Below, piece by piece: positions 1 through 5,743 of a DNA stretch of 10,682 nt. Both the position numbers and the translations under genes were made by a program. Under the pieces are notes generated by a model that saw only the letters and a list, made by a program, of their open reading frames with translations, did not search any database and had not been told where the DNA came from. The stretch covers positions 1 through 10,682 of the forward strand of contig JAFWLF010000080.1 of assembly GCA_017511185.1 (NCBI GenBank). Reading direction: 5' to 3'. This DNA comes from RGIG5612 sp017511185 (lineage in GTDB: Bacteria; Bacillota; Clostridia; Lachnospirales; Lachnospiraceae). Position 1 is the stretch's first letter. Each line of letters opens with the position of its first letter.

Positions 1-834
1 ACAGTTGTTGCACAGATGGAAAATGTAAGCAAAGCTGCAGATTCTCTGCATATGACGCAGTCGACGCTTTCTAAAAATATATTGAGACTGGAGGAAGAGC
101 TTGGTGTTCCTTTATTTGACAGGCATGGGAAAAAGCTGTTTTTGAATGAGCAGGGCAGCCGTTTTCTGGATACCTGTCGGAAGACACTACAGGATGTAAG
201 TGAAGCAAAAGAGGAGATGCGAAGGTCTTTAGGAAATCCGGAGAAGAAGATCCGTATAGCTATTTGTGGAGGACTCTACAAATTGTTTCAATGCATGGTA
301 GCGTTTCAGAAAAAATATCCGGAAGCTACGTTTGATGTAGATACACAGGCGGAGTATCAGGAGTATCTTGATATCAATGCATATGATGTGGCTATCTATC
401 CGGATGAGAACCGGTTCCGGAAATTTAGGGGATATGATTTTGGGGATGAAGTATTGCTGCTGGCAAGAGCGAAAAACCTGGTTGCACCGAAGCATTATGT
501 TTTTATGAATATTAACGGAAGAACCGAGTTCGCTTATCAGTTCTTTTCTTCCATCAGTGATCCGGATATCTCTTTCTGTTTTGTTAATAGCGGCGGAGCG
601 CATCTGCAGATGATCACCTCCGGGTTGGCGCAGGGGTTTGTTCCTGAAGAAATGAGTGATTTACATAAGGACGACAGCATCCTTTTATTCCCTGCACCGA
701 ATGATAAATATGTGCGTAAAATGAAGATCTGCTTTAAGCGGGAGAGGCGCCTGTCACCGATGGCTGCAAGTTTTTGTGCTTTTGCAAAAGACTATTTCCA
801 TCTTTCCGGTCAGGATCCAACTCAAACGCAATGA
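1..834 (+). CDS. LysR-family transcriptional regulator (5' end outside window)
   Basis: This is a DNA-binding regulator with an N-terminal winged helix-turn-helix and a C-terminal effector-binding domain. The reading frame is open from base 1 (T-V-V-A-Q before the first ATG at 16). The HTH signature begins at once: SKAADSLHMTQSTLSKNI, then LEEELGVPLFDR, the classic LysR recognition helix and wing. The ATG at 16 therefore falls inside the HTH and is not the true start; roughly ten residues should lie upstream of the window. The linker helix runs to about residue 75 counted from that ATG. The effector domain starts near IRIAICGG and ends with a stop at 832-834. It lies upstream of, and co-directional with, the aldehyde oxidoreductase operon, and the gap between them holds inverted half-sites, so regulation of that operon is a reasonable inference. 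The ligand is unknown, and the effector domain is divergent enough that I cannot name a subfamily. Confidence 0.9.
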   Translation, partial: TVVAQMENVSKAADSLHMTQSTLSKNILRLEEELGVPLFDRHGKKLFLNEQGSRFLDTCRKTLQDVSEAKEEMRRSLGNPEKKIRIAICGGLYKLFQCMVAFQKKYPEATFDVDTQAEYQEYLDINAYDVAIYPDENRFRKFRGYDFGDEVLLLARAKNLVAPKHYVFMNINGRTEFAYQFFSSISDPDISFCFVNSGGAHLQMITSGLAQGFVPEEMSDLHKDDSILLFPAPNDKYVRKMKICFKRERRLSPMAASFCAFAKDYFHLSGQDPTQTQ

Positions 835-838
835 TTAC

Positions 839-868
839 ATCAGAATAATGATGCCTTTATATTCTGAT
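839..868 (+). other. 9-bp perfect hairpin after the LysR gene, possible weak terminator
   Basis: ATCAGAATA at 839-847 is the exact reverse complement of TATTCTGAT at 860-868, with a 12-base loop. It begins five bases after the regulator's stop. The stem is AT-rich and is followed by only a short T stretch, so it could be an inefficient terminator of the regulator transcript or a DNA inverted repeat bound by a protein. The sequence cannot separate these. Confidence 0.5.
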
Positions 869-902
869 TTGGGATAAGGAAAGAAAAACCTGTACGCAGT
901 CA

Positions 903-931
903 TTGCTTTTTATACAGCAATAGCATACAAT
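903..931 (+). promoter_or_regulatory. Candidate sigma-A promoter of the aldehyde oxidoreductase operon
   Basis: TTGCTT at 903-908 and TACAAT at 926-931 are separated by 17 bases, a normal sigma-A layout. They would give a start near 938 and a leader of about 30 bases before the ATG at 969. The -10 hexamer is part of the first operator half-site, so a bound regulator would directly affect promoter use. This is a prediction from spacing and hexamer match only. Confidence 0.45.
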
Positions 932-957
932 CAGATTGTACAGATTTTAGTACAATC
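926..957 (+). promoter_or_regulatory. Candidate operator: three alternating TACAATC/GATTGTA half-sites
   Basis: TACAATC (926-932), one base, GATTGTA (934-940) form a perfect 7+7 palindrome. GATTGTAC (934-941) then pairs again with GTACAATC (950-957) across 8 bases, so the middle half-site belongs to two overlapping inverted repeats. LysR-family proteins usually bind as tetramers to several dyad sites near the promoter, and the regulator gene is immediately upstream, so it is the natural candidate ligand. The third half-site abuts the AGGAG ribosome binding site (958-962), so in RNA the second repeat could also fold next to it. Confidence 0.55.
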
Positions 958-968
958 AGGAGTGCAGG

Positions 969-2903
969 ATGGGAACAATGTATGGCGGCTATATGGGCCG
1001 CGTGGTGCAGATCGATCTGCCGACGAAAGAGATCACCGAATATCCCTGGAATGACAGGGAAAGGGAACTGTTTATCGGCGGCAAGACGATGGCGGATAAG
1101 ATCCTTTACGATAATCTGAAAGGGACGGAAACGGCTTTTTCGGATGAGAATATCGTTGTCATTTCTACCGGACCTTTGACCGGAACGGGAGCGCCGTCTT
1201 CCGGCCGGTTTAATATCTCCGGCATTTCACCGCAGACCGGGCATATCGGCACTTCTAACTGCGGCGGTTCATTTGGTTATTATCTGAAACGGGCTGGTAT
1301 TGATGCGGTCATCCTTAAGGGCAGATGCGATAAGCATACCTGGATCGAGATCAATAACGGCTCTTTTGTTTTTCATGATGCAGATGAAGATGGCTTGTGG
1401 GGGCTTAAGGCATCGGCAGCTCAGGAGCGCCTTCATGAACTGATGAAGGAAAGCAAAGGCGGAAAGGATATTCGCCACGGGCAGCTGGTCATCGGACCGG
1501 CAGGCGAAAATCTGGTCCTTTATTCTGCTGTGATCTCTGATGAGAGGGCAGGCGGGCGTACCGGCATGGGCGCCAATCTGGGATATAAAAACATCAAGGG
1601 CATCGTAGCCTATGGAAACCATGCCTTCAACATCAAGAATCCGGAACAGGTGAAGATCTGGAATGCGAAGTGGTTTGACTATCTGAAGAACCATCCGCTG
1701 ACCGGCAATCAGCTGCCGCGTATGGGCACGGCCGGGCTGGTTTCTTCCATGCAGATGCGGAGCATGCTTTCCACTAAAAACTACAACTACGGTCAGTACG
1801 AAGACTTTGACATGGTCAACGGCGAGACGCTGGCTGAGGATTACAACATCGTCAACCAGGGATGCCTGACGTGCCCGATCAAATGCGCGCGGACGGTCAA
1901 CGTGAAAGGAAAAGAGGTCAAGGGTCCGGAGCTGGAGACGTTAGGCCTTTTGGGCGGCGGCATCCTGAACAATGACCTGCAGAAGATCTGCGACTGGAAC
2001 AACGAGCTGGATGAGCTGGGCATGGATACCATTTCCTGCGCATCTACGATCGCCTATGCGATGGAAGCCAATGAGAAGGGCCTTTGGGACAATGGTCTGG
2101 AGTTTGGAAAGACGGATGGTCTTTCTCAGCTTTTTGAAGATATTGCATACCGGCGCGGCATAGGGGACGATCTTGCGAACGGCAGCCGGAAATGCTCGGA
2201 TAAATATGGCGGCAAGGAATTTGCCATCCAGTCGAAGGGGCTGGAGCTGGCGGCTTATGAACCGCGGCGTGCTGTTGGTCAGGGACTTGGATATGCGGTT
2301 TCCAACCGTGGCGGCTGTCATCTGAACGGCGGCTATCTGGTCATTCTGGAAGGACTGGGCCTGTTTACCAATCCGCAGACGCCGCATGCCAAGGCTGACT
2401 TTACCATGCTGTTCCAGGACCTGATGGAAACGATCAGCGCAACGGGGCAGTGCCTGTTTACTTCTTACGCCTTCTTCCCGGGATTTCTGATCACCCGGCC
2501 GAACGGCGTTGTGACGACCATCTTTAATGCTGCTATTCCGTTTATCGGCGGAGTGCTCAGGCTGATCAATAAATTCCCGACGGTGCTGGCGCTGCATCTG
2601 CCAATTTTCCATCATACTAAGGCGATGGAGCTGGCGGTCGGCATGCCGCTGAAGTTTGGCAGTTATATCCGCTGCGGGGAGCGTGGCTATACATTAGAGC
2701 GTGCACTGGACTGCAAGTTTGGTATTTCTGCCAAGGATGACACGCTGCCGAAACGGCTGACGGATGTCCCGCAGGATCCAAATAACCCAAAGACGAAGGT
2801 GCCGCTGGATAAGATGAAAAAGACATATTACAAGGCGCGCGGTTGGGATGAGAACGGCGTTCCGACCCTGAAAACACTGCGCAAGCTGAAAATTGTCGGG
2901 TAA
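969..2903 (+). CDS. aor: Aldehyde ferredoxin oxidoreductase (tungsten/molybdenum pterin enzyme)
   Basis: This is a cytoplasmic enzyme interconverting aldehydes and carboxylic acids with electrons passed to or from ferredoxin-type clusters, using a bis-pterin W (or Mo) centre and one [4Fe-4S] cluster. Family hallmarks are the GPLTGTGAPSSGRF segment near residues 68-81, GGRTGMGANLG near 195-205, the cluster motif C299-x2-C302-x3-C306 with a distant fourth Cys at 495 (GQCLF), GPELETLG near 319-326, SNRGGCHL near 445-452 and KDDTLPKR near 609-616. The three-plus-one cysteine layout matches the Pyrococcus furiosus enzyme closely. At 644 residues it is longer than the roughly 605 typical of the family. 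The extra length appears to sit in a hydrophobic stretch at about 509-548. The start is set by AGGAG at 958-962, six bases before the ATG. It is the first gene of a three-gene operon with a MoaD-like protein and a ferredoxin-alcohol dehydrogenase fusion. The substrate and the choice of tungsten over molybdenum cannot be read from sequence. Confidence 0.95.
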   Translation: MGTMYGGYMGRVVQIDLPTKEITEYPWNDRERELFIGGKTMADKILYDNLKGTETAFSDENIVVISTGPLTGTGAPSSGRFNISGISPQTGHIGTSNCGGSFGYYLKRAGIDAVILKGRCDKHTWIEINNGSFVFHDADEDGLWGLKASAAQERLHELMKESKGGKDIRHGQLVIGPAGENLVLYSAVISDERAGGRTGMGANLGYKNIKGIVAYGNHAFNIKNPEQVKIWNAKWFDYLKNHPLTGNQLPRMGTAGLVSSMQMRSMLSTKNYNYGQYEDFDMVNGETLAEDYNIVNQGCLTCPIKCARTVNVKGKEVKGPELETLGLLGGGILNNDLQKICDWNNELDELGMDTISCASTIAYAMEANEKGLWDNGLEFGKTDGLSQLFEDIAYRRGIGDDLANGSRKCSDKYGGKEFAIQSKGLELAAYEPRRAVGQGLGYAVSNRGGCHLNGGYLVILEGLGLFTNPQTPHAKADFTMLFQDLMETISATGQCLFTSYAFFPGFLITRPNGVVTTIFNAAIPFIGGVLRLINKFPTVLALHLPIFHHTKAMELAVGMPLKFGSYIRCGERGYTLERALDCKFGISAKDDTLPKRLTDVPQDPNNPKTKVPLDKMKKTYYKARGWDENGVPTLKTLRKLKIVG

Positions 2904-2920
2904 GGCCGGGAGGATAGAGA

Positions 2921-3175
2921 ATGGTTACGGTGAAATTGTTCGGCCTGTTCCGGCTGGATACGGGGTTGAAAGAAATAAAAGCGGAGGCATCTTCCGTGAA
3001 AGAGCTTTATCCGATTCTTTTGGATGAAGCAAAGAAGGTCAACCCGACCACCATGATCACAGCGGCAGACATTGACGGCTGCATCGTTGTGATCAATGGG
3101 AAGCAAAGCAAAAAGAACAGCAAACTGAGAGACGGCGATACCGTGTTTCTGATGTCGCCGGTATGCGGAGGCTGA
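2921..3175 (+). CDS. MoaD/ThiS-family small sulfur-carrier protein
   Basis: This is an 84-residue ubiquitin-fold protein. It begins with a beta-strand pattern (MVTVKLFGLFR), has the mid-protein IVVING and the DGDTVFLMSPVCGG ending of MoaD/ThiS proteins, with the terminal Gly-Gly exposed at the very C-terminus. In the family this Gly-Gly is adenylated by a MoeB/ThiF-like enzyme and carries sulfur as a thiocarboxylate, in MoaD for the dithiolene of molybdopterin. A MoaD-like gene beside an aldehyde oxidoreductase is a recognised arrangement and fits supply of the tungsto- or molybdopterin. It starts 17 bases after the oxidoreductase stop with GGGAGG at 2908-2913. No activating enzyme or other cofactor gene is in the window. 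A Cys (C82) directly precedes Gly-Gly. A carrier role outside pterin synthesis cannot be excluded. Confidence 0.87.
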   Translation: MVTVKLFGLFRLDTGLKEIKAEASSVKELYPILLDEAKKVNPTTMITAADIDGCIVVINGKQSKKNSKLRDGDTVFLMSPVCGG

Positions 3176-3176
3176 T

Positions 3177-4994
3177 ATGGCACACAGGATCACGGATGAC
3201 TGCATCGGATGCGGTCTCTGTGCAACGAATTGTCCGGTAAATGCGATCACCGGCGATTTTAAGGATAAACCGAATATTGATGAGGCACTGTGCATCGACT
3301 GCGGTTTGTGCAAGTCCAACTGTCCGCGCGATGCCATCCTGGGCCCGGGCGAGGAGGCCCCTGTCAGGGAGATGGCTGAAGATGCTGTTGAGTCTGAGAC
3401 AGCTGCTGCAGTTGAGGCGGAGGATGCTGCCCCGGCTGTGACATCGCCAGCAGCTGCTGCAGTGGCGGAAACGGTGACATCGGCGGCTGAATCATCGCCA
3501 GCGGAATCATCGCCAGCGGCGAAACCGGTCAGGAAATCCGGGCGGAAACATCCGGAATTTGACAAAGCATCCTGTGCCGGATGTTCGGTCTGCGTTGTCA
3601 ACTGCCCGAAGGATATCCTTCGGATCACGGAACCGTCACACCACGGCTCCATCCACAATGTCGCATATCTGACTGACCGGGAGGCCTGCATTGGCTGCGG
3701 CATCTGCGCGAAAGAGTGCCCGATCGGCGCCATTTACATGGTAGAGGACGGGGAGAAACCGGTGTATATCAATAACACGAAAGGATTGGTTGATATGTTC
3801 AACAAGATTTATTGCAGGATCTTCCAGGCGGTCATGAAGGTGGCGAATTATTTTCTGGGCTACCGGATGCCGGAGTATATCAGCGGGCCGGGCAGTATCA
3901 GAAAGCTGCCGGGGCTGATGAAGGCAAAGGGCGCGAACAACGCGCTGGTCGTGACGGACAGCAACCTGATGCAGCTGGGCCTTCTGGACAACATGCTCAA
4001 GGCGCTGGATGATGCCGGCCTGAAGTATTCTGTCTTCAGCGATCTGGCGGTCAACCCGACGACCAAGAACGTGGAAGAGGGATATCTGATCTATAAGAAG
4101 AACAACTGTCAGTGTATCGTGGCATTTGGCGGCGGTGCGCCGATGGACTGCGCAAAAGGTATTGGCGCGAAGAGCTGCCATCCGAAGAAGACGGCAACGC
4201 AAATGCAGGGCCTGATGAAGGTCATGCACAGGCTTCCGCTGTTTTTTGCCATCCCGACTACATCGGGCACGGGTTCCGAGACAACGGTGGCAGCCGTGAT
4301 CACGGATGATGAAACGCATCATAAGGCGTCGATCAATGACCCGAACCTGATCCCGCACTATGCGATCCTGGATCCGGAGCTGACCAAGGGCCTTCCGCCG
4401 AAGGTGACATCCACGACGGGTATGGATGCGCTCTGCCACGCGGTGGAGGCTTATACTAATAAAACTTACAATACGCCGCTGGAGGATCATCTGGCAAAAG
4501 ACGCGGTCCGCCTGATCCATAAGAGCCTGCTGAAGGCTTATCAGGATGGCTCCGATCTGGATGCCCGTCAGGATATGCAGTTTGCGGCATTCTTTGCAGG
4601 GCGTGCGTTCACCCGTGGCTGCGTGGGATACGTGCATGCGGTCGGCCATACGCTGGGCGGTCTGTACGGCGTGGCGCATGGTCTGGCGATGAGTGTGATC
4701 TTGCCACACGTGATGCGGCAGTTCGGGCCTGCGGTCTATTCCAGACTGGCGGATCTGGCTGATGTCTGCTGCATGGACGGCGATGACGATAAAGAAAAGG
4801 CGTTGAACTTCATCAAATGGATCGAGGATATGAAGCGGCAGATGGATATTCCGGAGCGGTTCGACTGTATTAAAGAGGAGGATATTCCGCAGATCATCAA
4901 ATGGGCGCTGGCGGAGGCTAATCCGCTGTATCCGACGCCGGTCACCTGGAACAAGAAGAATCTGCAGCAGCTGATCGCCGGGATCAGTGAGTAG
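3177..4994 (+). CDS. Four-cluster ferredoxin fused to iron-containing alcohol dehydrogenase
   Basis: This 605-residue fusion has two parts. The N-terminal part carries four CxxCxxCxxxCP motifs: C9/12/15/19, C39/42/45/49, C133/136/139/143 and C171/174/177/181, enough for four [4Fe-4S] clusters. The two pairs are separated by a low-complexity Ala/Glu/Ser/Pro linker at about 57-122. After a helical connector (about 200-230) comes a full group III iron-dependent alcohol dehydrogenase from about residue 231. It has GGG at 318-320 with D324 for the nucleotide, TTSGTGSE at 361-368, and the metal ligands D417, H421, H487 and H501, with the conserved H491, spaced as in E. coli FucO. All catalytic residues seem present. 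The family reduces aldehydes with NAD(P)H. The start lies one base after the upstream stop, with GGAGG at 3167-3171, so translation is probably coupled. The likely role is electron partner of the aldehyde oxidoreductase plus reduction of its aldehyde product, or the reverse. Fe-alcohol dehydrogenases have no flavin, so electrons should not pass directly from clusters to NAD; the fusion may serve docking. Confidence 0.93.
   Translation: MAHRITDDCIGCGLCATNCPVNAITGDFKDKPNIDEALCIDCGLCKSNCPRDAILGPGEEAPVREMAEDAVESETAAAVEAEDAAPAVTSPAAAAVAETVTSAAESSPAESSPAAKPVRKSGRKHPEFDKASCAGCSVCVVNCPKDILRITEPSHHGSIHNVAYLTDREACIGCGICAKECPIGAIYMVEDGEKPVYINNTKGLVDMFNKIYCRIFQAVMKVANYFLGYRMPEYISGPGSIRKLPGLMKAKGANNALVVTDSNLMQLGLLDNMLKALDDAGLKYSVFSDLAVNPTTKNVEEGYLIYKKNNCQCIVAFGGGAPMDCAKGIGAKSCHPKKTATQMQGLMKVMHRLPLFFAIPTTSGTGSETTVAAVITDDETHHKASINDPNLIPHYAILDPELTKGLPPKVTSTTGMDALCHAVEAYTNKTYNTPLEDHLAKDAVRLIHKSLLKAYQDGSDLDARQDMQFAAFFAGRAFTRGCVGYVHAVGHTLGGLYGVAHGLAMSVILPHVMRQFGPAVYSRLADLADVCCMDGDDDKEKALNFIKWIEDMKRQMDIPERFDCIKEEDIPQIIKWALAEANPLYPTPVTWNKKNLQQLIAGISE
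3489..3518 (+). repeat. 15-bp tandem duplication in the ferredoxin linker
   Basis: GAATCATCGCCAGCG occurs twice head to tail (3489-3503, 3504-3518), encoding a repeated E-S-S-P-A. Just upstream, CAGCTGCTGCAGT also occurs twice in the same linker. The linker between the ferredoxin pairs therefore seems to have grown by in-frame slippage or duplication, consistent with a flexible tether under weak constraint. Confidence 0.8.
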
Positions 4995-5060
4995 AGAAGA
5001 GAAACTGGCAAAAGGGAGCTGGTTTTGGAACATAGAGTAGGTTTTGTGGACATTTAAGAA

Positions 5061-5090
5061 GGCTGCCGTGAGGAACGGCAGTCTTTTTTT
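5061..5090 (+). terminator. Rho-independent terminator of the aldehyde oxidoreductase operon
   Basis: GGCTGCCGT (5061-5069) pairs with ACGGCAGTC (5075-5083), nine pairs including one G-U, around a five-base GAGGA loop. Seven T follow at 5084-5090. It lies 66 bases after the fusion gene's stop and closes the operon. Its T-tract runs straight into the first degenerate unit of the palindrome array. Confidence 0.92.
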
Positions 5091-5385
5091 GGTCTGATTT
5101 GTCTTTTTTTTGAGTGGACCAAATGAGGTTGAGCTGTTGTTTGGTCCATTTCATGTTTTTCCTATATTTGGACCAACTGTTTTGTTGTCGATATTTGGTC
5201 CGCTGCGTTTTTTCTTAGTTTGGACCATTTTTTAGGGAGCCGTTATTTGGTCCATTTTGAATTATTGTTTATTTGGACCATATTATTTGCATTCTTTTTT
5301 TGGTCCATCGTAGATTTTTGCCAGATTGGACCAAATTGCTGTTTATTTGGTCTTGGTCCAATTCTTTTTTTCATCATATGGACCA
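5090..5385. repeat. Array of alternating TGGWCCA palindromes, 25-27 bp period
   Basis: Eleven copies of the 7-bp palindrome TGGWCCA start at 5115, 5142, 5169, 5196 (last base G), 5221, 5248, 5274, 5301, 5327, 5354 and 5379. A degenerate copy (TGGTCTG) starts at 5090. Intervals are 25-27 bases throughout. The centre base alternates strictly: A, T, A, T and so on from 5115 (T at 5090). Because the palindrome's only asymmetry is that base, neighbouring copies are exact reverse complements and the full repeat is a 52-54 bp pair. Most copies are preceded by TT or followed by AA. The 18-20 base spacers share no sequence, but most of those following a TGGTCCA copy contain a run of five or more T. 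A partial extra copy (TGGTCTT) sits at 5348. No protein gene covers this stretch. Function is unknown: protein-bound DNA array, or an RNA of serial hairpins. Confidence 0.9.
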
Positions 5386-5418
5386 AACAGGTGCCGGGTG
5401 ATCCGGGGCTCTATTGCA

Positions 5419-5486
5419 AAACAGGCACAAATACCAAACAGGCATATATTCAAAACAGGAACAAACACAAAACAGGCATAAAAAAT
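5419..5486. repeat. Four 17-bp direct repeats (AAACAGG + 10 variable bases) abutting tRNA-Arg
   Basis: AAACAGG starts at 5419, 5436, 5453 and 5470, exactly 17 bases apart; three of the four continue with CA. The last unit ends at 5486, the discriminator base of the minus-strand tRNA. A further in-phase copy lies at 5385 (34 bases upstream), where it overlaps the last TGGACCA palindrome by one base. On the tRNA's strand the unit reads GCCTGTTT and lies just downstream of the tRNA 3' end. The role is not known. Confidence 0.88.
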
Positions 5487-5557
5487 ACACCCAAGCGGAG
5501 TCGAACCGCTATTTCAGGCTCCGGAGGCCTGCGCTCTATCCATTGAGCTATGGGTGC
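5486..5557 (-). tRNA. tRNA-Arg, anticodon CCG
   Basis: Read on the minus strand, the acceptor GCACCCA pairs with TGGGTGT (one terminal G-U). The D arm is GCTC/GAGC with an AATGGATA loop. The anticodon stem CAGGC/GCCTG encloses CTCCGGA, giving anticodon CCG (5522-5524) for codon CGG. The T arm is AGCGG-TTCGACT-CCGCT. The discriminator is A and CCA is not encoded. Six T follow at once on the tRNA strand (5485-5480), a likely transcription end. It is the only RNA gene seen and the only minus-strand gene. Confidence 0.95.
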
Positions 5558-5587
5558 TTAAGGGGTACGCGGGGTACGTACTGTGGC

Positions 5588-5616
5588 ATTATAGCATAAG
5601 GATTCGTGATTTACAA
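5588..5616 (-). promoter_or_regulatory. Promoter of tRNA-Arg
   Basis: On the minus strand, TTGTAA (5616-5611), 17 bases, then a perfect TATAAT (5593-5588) place the transcript start roughly 20-25 bases before the tRNA 5' end at 5557. Spacing and hexamers are close to the sigma-A consensus. The short leader contains GGGGTACG twice on the + strand (5562-5569, 5571-5578). Confidence 0.75.
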
Positions 5617-5651
5617 AAGAATATTGGGATATTTTTACCAAAGCTTTTTTC

Positions 5652-5680
5652 TTGTATTGGAAAATGTACAATGGTATAAT
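5652..5680 (+). promoter_or_regulatory. nifJ: Promoter of pyruvate:ferredoxin oxidoreductase
   Basis: TTGTAT (5652-5657), 17 bases, then a perfect TATAAT (5675-5680) predict a start near 5687 and a leader of about 57 bases. The gene's AGGAGG is at 5729-5734, nine bases before the ATG. The promoter is divergent from the tRNA-Arg promoter, with about 35 bases between the two -35 boxes. No clear operator is visible beyond a weak TGTAT/ATACA dyad (5707-5724) in the leader. Confidence 0.72.
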
Positions 5681-5743
5681 TTTTCACGTATATGCACTAA
5701 GTGAATTGTATTTTTATTTATACATTACAGGAGGAACTTTTCT

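Noticed and set aside
16..834. ATG at 16 as the true start of the LysR gene
   Set aside because: The frame is open upstream to base 1 and this Met lies inside the helix-turn-helix, so the gene begins outside the window.
2828..3733. 301-residue minus-strand open frame spanning the MoaD-like and ferredoxin region
   Set aside because: It overlaps three real genes. The Ala/Ser/Thr-rich stretch is the complement of the linker repeats, and no start signal is seen.
3636..5033. 465-residue minus-strand open frame opposite the fusion gene
   Set aside because: It is the antisense shadow of a gene with clear ferredoxin and dehydrogenase motifs; its translation is rich in His, Arg and Gln without any recognisable domain.
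5090..5385. CRISPR array
   Set aside because: The repeated unit is only 7 bp, palindromic and alternating in centre base; spacers are 18-20 bases and T-rich, and no cas gene is present. The layout does not match any CRISPR type.
5090..5385. T-box riboswitch or tandem terminators
   Set aside because: No T-box bulge sequence or specifier structure is visible, and the T-tracts do not follow the potential stems directly, so ordinary terminators are not formed.
5220..5546. 108-residue + strand open frame
   Set aside because: It is composed of the palindrome array and 17-bp repeats, runs through the tRNA gene, and has no ribosome binding site. Its Trp/Phe-rich translation follows from the TGGWCCA and T-tracts.
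5486..5557. Attachment site of an integrated element at the tRNA-Arg
   Set aside because: tRNA genes are common integration sites, but there is no integrase and no second copy of the tRNA 3' end in the window. The neighbouring repeats are not direct copies of the tRNA.
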